NCBI RefSeq assembly: GCF_011742165.1
Contig: NZ_JAAQTO010000054.1
Span: forward strand, 42,215 to 106,214
Length of the DNA: 64,000 nucleotides
Reading direction: 5' to 3'
Origin: Billgrantia bachuensis
GTDB lineage: Bacteria; Pseudomonadota; Gammaproteobacteria; Pseudomonadales; Halomonadaceae
Below, piece after piece: positions 16,495 to 24,077 of this stretch (its first letter is position 1; every line of letters begins with the position of its first letter). The position numbers were made by a program, and so were the translations under genes. A model generated the notes under the pieces. It was not told the origin of the DNA. It ran no database searches and worked only from the letters and a program-made list of their open reading frames with translations.

Positions 16495-16531
16495 GTTAGA
16501 CCTTGGTCGCGTTAGACTTTGGTGTTAATAT
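16495..16531 (+). promoter_or_regulatory. Promoter with overlapping direct repeat before the small hypothetical gene
   Basis: TTGGTC (16503-16508), a 17-base spacer and TAATAT (16526-16531) form a good sigma-70 promoter. It overlaps a 13-base direct repeat with one mismatch, GTTAGACCTTGGT (16495-16507) and GTTAGACTTTGGT (16511-16523), period 16, which could be an operator. A start near 16538 favours the ATG at 16566 over upstream in-frame starts. Confidence 0.5.
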
Positions 16532-16565
16532 GCAGCGCAGCAAAACCCTTGGAGGAGATGCACGC

Positions 16566-16871
16566 ATGCCGCTCGACACCACGCCCAACGTCCCTGTTCA
16601 GCGCAGTTTGCGCCAGTGTCTGTCGAACGCTGCCTTCCTGCTCTATCAGCACGGTCATGTGCTGGAAACCATCACCATTCCCTTCCGCGGTCTCGATAGC
16701 CGTGCCCTTCGCCAGTTGCGTGAGGCCTCTCGGGAGTGGCCTGCTTGCCAGCGCGTGCTGGAGAGCAGCGAAGCCGCCATTTACAACGAGCAGGGCCGCT
16801 TCGTATTGAGCGCCATGGGCCGGGAACTGCTGTTCGACATGTTTGGCGAGGGGGCGGCGGACTGCGCCTGA
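16566..16871 (+). CDS. Small conserved-looking hypothetical protein
   Basis: A 101-residue protein that I do not recognise. GGAGGAG at 16551-16557, eight bases before the ATG, plus a matching promoter make it a credible gene. It has no signal peptide, membrane segment or cysteine motif. The middle part, residues about 32-45 (HVLETITIPFRGLD), looks like a beta-strand pair, followed by the helix SRALRQLREASREWP; the end is SAMGRELLFDMFGEG. It is monocistronic: the SRP RNA lies upstream and a hairpin terminator follows the stop codon. Confidence 0.65.
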   Translation: MPLDTTPNVPVQRSLRQCLSNAAFLLYQHGHVLETITIPFRGLDSRALRQLREASREWPACQRVLESSEAAIYNEQGRFVLSAMGRELLFDMFGEGAADCA

Positions 16872-16899
16872 GCCCAAGCGGCCAAGGGACAAGCAAGCT

Positions 16900-16919
16900 G
16901 GGAGGCCTTTGGGCCTCCC
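16900..16919 (+). terminator. Hairpin terminator between convergent genes
   Basis: GGGAGGCC (16900-16907), loop TTTG, GGCCTCCC (16912-16919): a perfect 8-base-pair stem 29 bases after the small hypothetical gene and 70 bases beyond the end of the leftward ABC ATPase gene. The T-tract is weak on the plus strand (GCGTTTCTGT), so it may work in both directions or mainly as an mRNA 3' end. Confidence 0.55.
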
Positions 16920-16989
16920 CGCTGCGTTTCTGTCTTCCCTCGCTAAAAGACTCTACGCGGTGGTCGGAGGCGACGCTCTGGTTTCCGGA

Positions 16990-17787
16990 TCAAAGATATT
17001 CTTGCGTCTGTTCCTGGCGGCCCAGGTGCTTGCGCAGAAAATTGCGGGTGCGCTCCTGGTCGGGGTGGGAAAACAAGTGGTCAGGAGTATTTTCCTCGAT
17101 CACCACGCCACCGTCCATGAACATGGCCCAGTCGGACACATCGCGCGCGAAAGCCATCTCGTGGGTAACGATGAGCATGGTCATGTGCTCCTCGGCGAGG
17201 CTCTTCATGACCCGGTTCACTTCCTCCACCAGCTCGGGGTCAAGTGCCGAGGTCGCTTCGTCGAAGAGCATGACCTTAGGCTGCATGGCCAGGGCACGAG
17301 CGATGGCGACGCGCTGTTTCTGACCCCCCGACAGGGAACTGGGATAGGTCGAGGCCTTGTCTGCAAGCCCGACTCGCTCCAGAAGTTCCATGCCTAGCTC
17401 CCTGGCGTCTTTCGCCGCCATGCCCTTGAGCTTTCTCGGCGCCAGCGTCACGTTCTCCAGCGTCGAAAGGTGAGGAAACAGATTGAAGTGCTGAAACACC
17501 ATGCCCATGTTCTGGCGTATATGATTGATATGCCGCTCGAAGGCAAGACCCTTCAGGTCCGGTCGATTGACCTGGGTACCATCCAGCAGGATGCAGCCCT
17601 CGTCGATCACCTCCAGGTTGTTGATCGAACGTAGCAGGGTGCTCTTTCCCGAACCCGATGGGCCGATGATTGAAATGATCTTGCCGCGGTCGACCTTGAG
17701 ATCGATCCCCTTGAGGACTTCAAGGTCGCCGAATCTTTTCTTGACTCCCTTCAGCTCTACCATTGGAGTTTCTGTCCCTTGTGTCAT
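16990..17787 (-). CDS. Polar amino acid ABC transporter, ATP-binding protein
   Basis: A 265-residue ATPase of the GlnQ/HisP type. It has Walker A GPSGSGKST (about residues 43-51), Q-loop VFQHFNLFPHL, signature LSGGQKQR, Walker B VMLFDEATSALD, and switch histidine in IVTHEM. It powers uptake through the two permeases encoded just upstream (gap of 12 bases). It is the last gene of the four-gene transporter operon reading leftward from 20030. Substrate cannot be told from the ATPase; the position next to the beta-amino-acid-type catabolic operon suggests a linked substrate. Confidence 0.93.
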   Translation of the reverse strand: MTQGTETPMVELKGVKKRFGDLEVLKGIDLKVDRGKIISIIGPSGSGKSTLLRSINNLEVIDEGCILLDGTQVNRPDLKGLAFERHINHIRQNMGMVFQHFNLFPHLSTLENVTLAPRKLKGMAAKDARELGMELLERVGLADKASTYPSSLSGGQKQRVAIARALAMQPKVMLFDEATSALDPELVEEVNRVMKSLAEEHMTMLIVTHEMAFARDVSDWAMFMDGGVVIEENTPDHLFSHPDQERTRNFLRKHLGRQEQTQEYL

Positions 17788-17799
17788 GTGAGGTCCTCT

Positions 17800-18453
17800 T
17801 TAGCGGCGTTGGGCGGCACGGCGCTCTACCCAGGATTGTCCGGATTCCATCGCAATGTTGATCAGGTAATAAATGACAGCGATCGTGATATAGAACTCGA
17901 AGGGGCGAAAGGTCACGCTGATCGCATACTGCGACATGTAGACCAGCTCGGCGATGCCGATGGCAGAGAGCACCGAAATGTCCTTGACCATGATGATCAT
18001 GTTGTTGCCGAGTTGGGGGAGGGCGCGATAGAACGCCTGTGGAAGGATGATATGGAAGATGGTGGCGAGATGGCCGAAGCCCAGCGATCTCGAAGCTTCA
18101 TATTGTCCGCTCGAGACCGACTTGATAGTGGCAATGAAGATATCGGCGTTGTAGGCCATGTAGTGAAAGCCGAGACCGAGAACGCCGACCACGATGGCAG
18201 GAATCAATATCCACTGTCCCATGCCGAAGTACAGAAAGTAGAGCTGGAGTAGCAGCGGTGTGGTCATGAATAGCCAGATGAAGAAGCGCAGCGGCCAGTT
18301 CACGGCTTTCCTGGTGTAGAGAGTTATCACGGCGACGACCTGGCCGCCGATGATCGACATGATGGCAACCACCAAGCCAATCAGCAGTGTGGCTCCCACC
18401 CCTTTCAGAAGAGTCGGAAAGTAGGTGATGACGGGGCTGAAGTCGAATTCCAT
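17800..18453 (-). CDS. Polar amino acid ABC transporter permease (second)
   Basis: A 217-residue inner membrane protein with about five transmembrane helices and the HisM/GlnP-type cytoplasmic loop EASRSLGFGHLATIFHIILPQAFYRALPQLGN (EAA motif, in the second half). It pairs with the permease encoded by the preceding gene to form a heterodimeric channel. The loop is nearly the same as in the first permease, as usual for this family. The gene starts 44 bases after the first permease and ends 12 bases before the ATPase gene. Confidence 0.92.
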   Translation of the reverse strand: MEFDFSPVITYFPTLLKGVGATLLIGLVVAIMSIIGGQVVAVITLYTRKAVNWPLRFFIWLFMTTPLLLQLYFLYFGMGQWILIPAIVVGVLGLGFHYMAYNADIFIATIKSVSSGQYEASRSLGFGHLATIFHIILPQAFYRALPQLGNNMIIMVKDISVLSAIGIAELVYMSQYAISVTFRPFEFYITIAVIYYLINIAMESGQSWVERRAAQRR

Positions 18454-18497
18454 GAAGCTTACCCTGTTGTTCTATTGTCTGTTGGGTTCTATCGGTT

Positions 18498-19154
18498 CTA
18501 TAAAAAGGTGTATCGCGTGGCGCGCCGATAGAGAAACTCAACGATGCCCATGACCGCATAGATGATGACGATGTACATCAGGGCACTCAGCGTAAAGACT
18601 TCCAAGGGCTTGTAAGTGGAGCCGATCAGGCGCTGAGCCTGGTAGGTCAGCTCGACCACCGAGATGATGGAAACCAGCGATGAGTTCTTGACCAGGATGA
18701 TGGCCAGTACACCGATGGAGCGAATCATCAAGCCGGACGCCTGCGGCAGAACGATATGCTGGAGCGTCGCGAAACGTCCGAATCCCAGCGAGCGCGACGC
18801 CTCGTTCTGCCCGCTGTCGACCGATTCGATGGCGCCTCGAATCGCCTCGCTCATGTAGGCGCCGATATTGAAAGCGCCGACCACCACGCCGCAGGTGAAA
18901 GGATCCAGGCGCAAACCGATGGCGGGCCCGCCGTAGAAGACCAGCAGCAGCTGTACGAAATAGGGGGTACCGCGAACGACGCTGATGTAGGCGCGAGCCA
19001 GCCAACGAACGGGGGGAGTTCGTGAGGTTCGCAGCGTTACCAGCGCGGAAGCGATGAAGAAGCCGAAGAACAGGGCACGAGCCGATATATCGATGGTCAC
19101 CCAGGCCGCTTTTACCAGCAACGGCGTTAATTCGATCATCAGGTTGATGTCCAT
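18498..19154 (-). CDS. Polar amino acid ABC transporter permease (first)
   Basis: A 218-residue inner membrane protein of the His/Glu/Gln/Arg/opine permease family. The N-terminal half holds VRGTPYFVQLLLVFYGGP, a hallmark of this family, and the EAA loop is EASRSLGFGRFATLQHIVLPQA. AAGGAG lies immediately before the ATG at 19154. It follows the binding-protein gene by 72 bases and precedes the second permease. Confidence 0.92.
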   Translation of the reverse strand: MDINLMIELTPLLVKAAWVTIDISARALFFGFFIASALVTLRTSRTPPVRWLARAYISVVRGTPYFVQLLLVFYGGPAIGLRLDPFTCGVVVGAFNIGAYMSEAIRGAIESVDSGQNEASRSLGFGRFATLQHIVLPQASGLMIRSIGVLAIILVKNSSLVSIISVVELTYQAQRLIGSTYKPLEVFTLSALMYIVIIYAVMGIVEFLYRRATRYTFL

Positions 19155-19226
19155 GAGCTCCTTTGCCCTGCTGTTGTGTTGTGATGATGATTGGTTCAGC
19201 AGGGCTCGCGCCCTGCTGCTTCAGGA

Positions 19227-20030
19227 TCACGAGTCGAATTCGACCCCTTCGCCGATCCACTTGTCGACGATCTCCTGGTAGGTGCCATCCGCCTTTATCT
19301 CGGCCAGTGCCGAGTTGAGGGCCTCACGAAGCTGTGGCTTGTTCTTCTGGATGGCAACGGCGGCAGGCCAGCTTGGCAGTTCGCCGACATCGACCTGCTT
19401 GATGGCGAGTTCCTGCTCGTTGAGCGCCACGTAGACGGGAATGTCATCGGCAATCATGACGTCGATTCGTCCCGTGGTGAGCGCATTGAGCATGTCGGGC
19501 AAGCCCTGGAAGGTCTGGTTGCGCCATTTCCCTTCGCCGTTCTCGGTGGCCCATTGATTGCCTGTTTCGCCGAGGGTGGAGCCGACAGCCTTGCCTTCGA
19601 AATCATCGATGCGGGCGACGTCGTCAGTGCCCTCCTGAACCCATATCGAGAGTCCCGAACTGTAATAGCTGTCGGTGAAATCGACCGCCCGTTCACGCTC
19701 TTCAGTCACGCTCATGCTGCAGATGCAGGCATCGAAGCGTCCCCCGGCCAGGGCGGCGACGATGCCATTCCATGGGGAGGTCTGGACATTGACCTCGACG
19801 CCCATCCTGTCTGCCAGGGCATTGGCGATGTCCACATCGAAGCCGACCAGATTGCCGGACGTATCGACGTAGCTGAAAGGAGGATATGCGCCCGAATTGG
19901 CGACCTGAAAGACGTCGTTCTGAATTTCGGGTAAGTCTCGTGCCTGGGCCGAAAAGCTCGCCAGGGTAATGGCGCCGAGCGTCATGACGGCGACAAGAGG
20001 GTATTGGAAAAGCTTTTTATGATTTGTCAT
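19227..20030 (-). CDS. Amino acid ABC transporter substrate-binding protein
   Basis: A 267-residue periplasmic protein of SBP family 3. The signal peptide (LVAVMTLGAITLASFSAQA) should be cut before RDLPE. The ligand domain has GAYPPFSYVDTSGNLVGFDVDIANALADRMG, the typical first-lobe motif. It continues with FDACICSMSVTEERERAVDFTDSYY, where the Arg (in EERERAVDF) normally binds the ligand alpha-carboxylate. This argues for an amino-acid-like carboxylated substrate. CAGGAA precedes the ATG. The gene leads the transporter operon and has its own promoter at 20152-20180, so it can be expressed apart from the catabolic genes upstream. Confidence 0.93.
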   Translation of the reverse strand: MTNHKKLFQYPLVAVMTLGAITLASFSAQARDLPEIQNDVFQVANSGAYPPFSYVDTSGNLVGFDVDIANALADRMGVEVNVQTSPWNGIVAALAGGRFDACICSMSVTEERERAVDFTDSYYSSGLSIWVQEGTDDVARIDDFEGKAVGSTLGETGNQWATENGEGKWRNQTFQGLPDMLNALTTGRIDVMIADDIPVYVALNEQELAIKQVDVGELPSWPAAVAIQKNKPQLREALNSALAEIKADGTYQEIVDKWIGEGVEFDS

Positions 20031-20151
20031 GTCGATTCCTGTTCATTGTGAGGATTACTGTTAATTTGCGACCAGCGTCGCGACTTGCCTCATTGCTATT
20101 CTCGCTATCGAAGCGGAGCCGGGCCTTGCTGTCTTATCACCTCCAGTTATA

Positions 20152-20180
20152 TTTATAAAAATTCATATTGACACTACCAA
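20152..20180 (-). promoter_or_regulatory. Sigma-70 promoter of the ABC transporter operon
   Basis: On the minus strand, TTGGTA (20180-20175) and TATAAA (20157-20152) are separated by 17 bases in an AT-rich patch. Transcription would start near 20145, giving a leader of about 115 bases before the binding-protein gene. That leader opens with GGAGGTGAT, complementary to the 16S rRNA 3' end, but without an ATG at usable spacing. Confidence 0.65.
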
Positions 20181-20195
20181 GCATTTCTTGCGGCG

Positions 20196-21386
20196 TCACA
20201 TGAGTTCGATGATCATGGCAATCCCTTGGCCACCGCCCACACAGGCCGTGGCGCAGCCATAGCGGCCGCCGCGATGGGCCAGGATGCGTGCCAGGGTGCC
20301 GGCCAGACGCACTCCGGTGGCACCCAGAGGGTGGCCCAGCGCCAGAGCACCGCCCCACACATTGACCCGGGACGAATCGAGCCCGAGCTTGCCGATCGCA
20401 TGCAGCGGCACGGCGGCGAAGGCCTCGTTGATCTCCCAGGCATCGATCTGATCTGCATGCAATCCGGCGCGAGCCAGCGCCTGCTCGGCCGCCGCCGCGG
20501 CACCGGCGCCCATGTGCTCGGGCGCCACGCCCACGTCGGCGAAGGCGACGATGCGTGCCAGTGGCGTGGCTGCATGATGCTCGACGGCCGCGGACGACAT
20601 GAGCAGTGCCGCGGCAGCCCCCGACGTCAGCGGCGAGCTGTTGCCGGCCGTGACATTGCCTCCATCGAGGAATACCGGGTCGAGCCCAGCCAGGCGTTCA
20701 AGGCTGGTATCCGGGCGAATATTGGCGTCGCGCGCGATGACTTTCCCGGCGGGGTTGGCGAGTGAGAGTCTTTCGCCATCGAAGTGATTGTCGGCGTCGG
20801 CTCGGGCGGCACGGCGGTGAGACTCCAGCGCGAACGCGTCCATTTCATCGCGCTCGATGCCGGTCGCCTGGGCCAGGCGCTCGGCGGTGAGCCCCATGTT
20901 CAGCGCCACGTCGAGTTCGAGCCAGGGAGCTTGCTGTAAGGTGCCGGGGGTGGTCAGTACGCCCTCCTTGAACAGCGCAGGGCCTATCGGCACCCGGGTC
21001 ATGTTTTCATAGCCGCCGGCCAGGGCCACATCGACGGCGCCAGCCTGGATCTCGCGCGCGGCGCTGCGCAGGGCGGCAAGCCCCGAGCCGCACTGCTGGT
21101 CGATCTGGCGGGTGGCGCAATCGCGACCCTGCGGCCCCAGGTGCTGCGACAGCCACAGCGGATAGCGTCCCCCGAAGCTCCACTGCTCCTTGACCGGCAG
21201 CGCACAGCCGATACTGAGGTCCTCTACGGCTTGCGGGTCGAGGTCGGCGCGCGCTAGAAGCTCGTCGATAACTCGTGCCAGCAGGGCGTCGCCGCGGATG
21301 TCGGCCCAGGCGTCCACCTCGGGCTTGCGCGGGTGGGCTCGGGTGAAGGCGCTGCGTGCGTAGTCGACGAGATAGGCGTCCCTCAT
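20196..21386 (-). CDS. Thiolase (acetyl-CoA C-acyltransferase)
   Basis: A 396-residue thiolase that splits a 3-ketoacyl-CoA with CoA. The acylated Cys99 lies in DQQCGSGLAAL, NEAFAAVPL is the conserved loop, His352 lies in GGALALGHPLGATG and the second cysteine Cys382 in CVGGGQG; all catalytic residues are present. The ATG at 21386 overlaps the deacylase stop codon by four bases and has GGAGGAG upstream, so it is the last gene of the five-gene operon. With the CoA-transferase it would activate and cleave a beta-keto acid. The frame stays open upstream, but only over the deacylase gene. Confidence 0.92.
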   Translation of the reverse strand: MRDAYLVDYARSAFTRAHPRKPEVDAWADIRGDALLARVIDELLARADLDPQAVEDLSIGCALPVKEQWSFGGRYPLWLSQHLGPQGRDCATRQIDQQCGSGLAALRSAAREIQAGAVDVALAGGYENMTRVPIGPALFKEGVLTTPGTLQQAPWLELDVALNMGLTAERLAQATGIERDEMDAFALESHRRAARADADNHFDGERLSLANPAGKVIARDANIRPDTSLERLAGLDPVFLDGGNVTAGNSSPLTSGAAAALLMSSAAVEHHAATPLARIVAFADVGVAPEHMGAGAAAAAEQALARAGLHADQIDAWEINEAFAAVPLHAIGKLGLDSSRVNVWGGALALGHPLGATGVRLAGTLARILAHRGGRYGCATACVGGGQGIAMIIELM

Positions 21387-22666
21387 GCCGCTCCTCCGTT
21401 GGCGTTGGCCAGTTCTGCCCAGCGATGGATGAACAGCGCATAGGTGGTCAGCACGTGGCGTATCGAGTCGATTTCGACGCACTCGTCGACACCGTGAATG
21501 CGCTGGGCCACCGGGCCGTAGCAGGTGCCGTTGATCTCGCCGCTGACATGGAAGGCGCGCAAATCAGTGGTGCAGGTCGAGAGATAGGCCTTCGGCGGCT
21601 CGCCGAGCAGGTCCTCATGGCAGCGCGAGAGCAGCGCGATGCCCGGCGCCTCGAGATCGACCAGATGACCTTCGGAGCGAAAGCCATGGAACTCCACGCG
21701 TGGCGCAGGACTGCCGTTGCCGAGCTTGGCATGGCGCGTTTCGATGCATTGACGCACGCGATCCATGACCTCGTCGGTTGTCATGCCCGGCGGGAAGCCG
21801 ACGCGACCCTCGAGAATGGCATGGGCCGGTACGCTGGAAGCCCAGTTGCCACCTTCGATCCTGCCGATGCTCAGGTTGAAGGGGTGGTCGATATCGTCGT
21901 AGGGAGCCTGGCGCGTGAGACCGTTGATCTCGGCTTCCAGCGCCTTGAAGGCCGGCAGGTAGGCGAGGATCGCCTCGATGGCATTGCTGCCGGCGCGGGT
22001 ATCGAGCACGTGGGCGGGTACCCCGTCGAGGCGCATGCGGAACCACAGCACGCCCACCTGGCCGGCGTAGATCTGCGCGCCGAAGGGTTCTGGAATCAGC
22101 ACGAAATCGCCGCGATAGCCTTGGTGCAGGCAGGCCAGGGCGCCGTTGCCGGTGCACTCTTCCTCGATGACCGTCTGCAGGGTCAGCGGGAAGTCGATCG
22201 CCACGCCGGCCTCGCGCACGGCGTGCACGGCCAGGGTCATGGCGGCAATGCCGGCCTTCATGTCACCGGCGCCGCGGCCGTAGAGCCAGCCGTCCTTTTC
22301 CCACGGCTCCCAGGGCGGGCGAGTCCACATGTCTATGGGCTCGGCGGGTACCACGTCGAGGTGGCCGTTGAAGACTAGATGCGGGCCTGACGCCCCGGGA
22401 TTGAGCTGGGCTACCAGGTTGTAGCGGCCCGTGTTGTCCCATTCGGTCGGGGCGCGGTGGGGGTGGTCGGCGAAGCCGGGGGCATCCAGCGGCACCCGGG
22501 TGCTGGGCAGGTCGAGGCGCTCGAACCAGCGCTCCATGGCTTCCAGCGCAGCGTGCTCCCGGCCCAGCACGCTGTAGCCGCGCACCAGGTCGCGGGTCAG
22601 CGCCAGGGTCTCGTCCAGCAGGGCATTACATCTTTCGACGATTCGCTTCTCGGTGCTGGTAAGCAT
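21383..22666 (-). CDS. M20 family (ArgE/DapE-type) deacylase
   Basis: A 427-residue metallo-amidase. Metal-site motifs are present: FNGHLDVVP (His), GRGAGDMKAGIAAM (Asp), VIEEECTGNG (Glu pair) and RIHGVDECV near the end (His). The lid domain lies between. ArgE/DapE enzymes remove acyl groups from amino acid nitrogens. In this operon it could deacylate an N-acylated amino acid, or the N-acyl-aminobutyrate left after thiolysis. GGGGAGG precedes the ATG at 22666. That ATG overlaps the CoA-transferase B stop codon by one base, and the stop overlaps the thiolase start. An open frame continues upstream but lies in the CoA-transferase gene. Confidence 0.9.
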   Translation of the reverse strand: MLTSTEKRIVERCNALLDETLALTRDLVRGYSVLGREHAALEAMERWFERLDLPSTRVPLDAPGFADHPHRAPTEWDNTGRYNLVAQLNPGASGPHLVFNGHLDVVPAEPIDMWTRPPWEPWEKDGWLYGRGAGDMKAGIAAMTLAVHAVREAGVAIDFPLTLQTVIEEECTGNGALACLHQGYRGDFVLIPEPFGAQIYAGQVGVLWFRMRLDGVPAHVLDTRAGSNAIEAILAYLPAFKALEAEINGLTRQAPYDDIDHPFNLSIGRIEGGNWASSVPAHAILEGRVGFPPGMTTDEVMDRVRQCIETRHAKLGNGSPAPRVEFHGFRSEGHLVDLEAPGIALLSRCHEDLLGEPPKAYLSTCTTDLRAFHVSGEINGTCYGPVAQRIHGVDECVEIDSIRHVLTTYALFIHRWAELANANGGAA

Positions 22667-23319
22667 CAGAACCTCCCCAGTCGAGCTTCGTCGACGATCA
22701 GTTCGGCTTCGGTGGCCTCGCGCAGTTCGGCAACGCTCAGCCCCTCGGCGATATCCACCACGACCAGTCCTTGCGGTGTCACGTCCATGACCGCCTTGTC
22801 GGTGATGATGCGCGACACGCAGCGCTCGGCGGTCAGCGGCAGGCGGCAGCGGTGCAGAATCTTGGAGTTGCCGTGCTTGTCGTTGTGCGAGCACAGGATC
22901 ACCAGGCGCTTGACCTTCTGCGCCAGCTCCATGGCCCCGCCGATACCCGGCGAGAACTTGCCGGGAATCTTCCAGTTGGCGAGGTTGCCCAGCGCGTCGA
23001 CCTCGAAGGCGCCCATGAAGGTGAGGTCCACGCGGCTGCGCCGGATCATGGCGAACGACATGGCGCTGTCGAACACGCTGGCGCCGGGTCGAGTGGCAAT
23101 GTAGGCGCCGCCGGAGTCGATCATGTCCCAGTCCGGTTCTTCGCCTTCGGTGCGTGGACGACAACCCAGTACGCCATTCTCGGAATGCACCAGTACCTCC
23201 ATGTCCTCCGGCAGGTAATGGAACAGCTTCGTAGGCAGGCCGATCCCCAGGTTGACGATCTGTCCTGGAATCACCTCGCGGGCGGCACGGGCGAGGATTC
23301 GCTGCTGGTCAGCCGACAT
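22666..23319 (-). CDS. 3-oxoacid CoA-transferase, subunit B
   Basis: A 217-residue class I CoA-transferase beta chain. The catalytic glutamate is Glu47 in VHSENGVLG. GIGLPTKLFHYLP and FMGAFEVDALGNLANWKIPG are typical of the AtoA/ScoB/PcaJ group. The start has GGGGAGGTG upstream and overlaps subunit A by 11 bases. With subunit A it transfers CoA (from succinyl-CoA or acetyl-CoA) to a 3-oxo acid, the step needed before thiolytic cleavage. Confidence 0.93.
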   Translation of the reverse strand: MSADQQRILARAAREVIPGQIVNLGIGLPTKLFHYLPEDMEVLVHSENGVLGCRPRTEGEEPDWDMIDSGGAYIATRPGASVFDSAMSFAMIRRSRVDLTFMGAFEVDALGNLANWKIPGKFSPGIGGAMELAQKVKRLVILCSHNDKHGNSKILHRCRLPLTAERCVSRIITDKAVMDVTPQGLVVVDIAEGLSVAELREATEAELIVDEARLGRF

Positions 23320-24010
23320 GGGCGCACCTCCCCTGTTCGCCGGTGACGGGGGCGACCGCGACCACCAGGCTGACGAAGGCGCAGGGGGTGTGGATCGCCT
23401 CGATTGCCAGGCTGCCGGGCTCGTCGACCCGGTAGGCCTGGGCGATGACGGTGTCGGCGGCCATCGCCATCAAGGGATTGAAGTTGCTGGCGGTGGCGCG
23501 GTAGATCAGGTTGCCGTAGCGGTCGGCGCGCTCGGCATGGACCAGGGCGAAGTCGGCGTAGAGCGCCGGCTCGATCCCCCAGGTACGCCCATCCATCTCG
23601 ATCTCGCGGCGGCCGGCGGCGATCTCGGTACCCTGGCCGATGTCAGTGATAAAGCCCCGGTGTCCTGCGCCGGCGCTGCGGATCTTCTCGGCCAGTATCC
23701 CCTGCGGAAAAAGGGTGACCTCGAGCTGGCCACGGTTCATTGCTGCGATAGCGTCGCGGTTGAGGCCGATGTGCGATGTGATCAGGCGGCGCACGCGACC
23801 GGCCTCGATCAGCTTGCCGACACCGATACCCGGCTCGTTGGCATCGTTCTTGATCAGGGTGAGCTCGCTTTGTCCTTGGGCCAGCAGTTCGTCGATCAGC
23901 GCGAAAGGCGTGCCCGGTGAACCGAAGCCGCCGACCATGATCGAGGCGCCGTCGGGAATCGCGGCGATGGCCTCGCCGATGGCGCGATATTTGCGATTGA
24001 GTAGCGTCAT
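23309..24010 (-). CDS. 3-oxoacid CoA-transferase, subunit A
   Basis: A 233-residue alpha chain of a class I CoA-transferase (AtoD/ScoA/PcaI group). It has the N-terminal glycine-rich SIMVGGFGSPGTPFALIDEL and the later RATASNFNPLMAMAADTVIAQ. The ATG at 24010 gives the usual family length; a GTG at 24058 would add 16 residues. It overlaps subunit B by 11 bases and begins 67 bases after the aminotransferase. The specific 3-oxo acid cannot be read from the sequence. Confidence 0.92.
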   Translation of the reverse strand: MTLLNRKYRAIGEAIAAIPDGASIMVGGFGSPGTPFALIDELLAQGQSELTLIKNDANEPGIGVGKLIEAGRVRRLITSHIGLNRDAIAAMNRGQLEVTLFPQGILAEKIRSAGAGHRGFITDIGQGTEIAAGRREIEMDGRTWGIEPALYADFALVHAERADRYGNLIYRATASNFNPLMAMAADTVIAQAYRVDEPGSLAIEAIHTPCAFVSLVVAVAPVTGEQGRCAHVG

Positions 24011-24077
24011 GCAGGGAGCCTTTTGTCGTGGGTCGGGAGCACGTTCAAGGAGCGTCACTCATGGCATCCGTACGCGC

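Noticed and set aside
16168..16528. Small ORFs overlapping the SRP RNA
   Set aside because: The RNA core motifs and terminal stem explain the conservation; these ORFs lack ribosome-binding sites.
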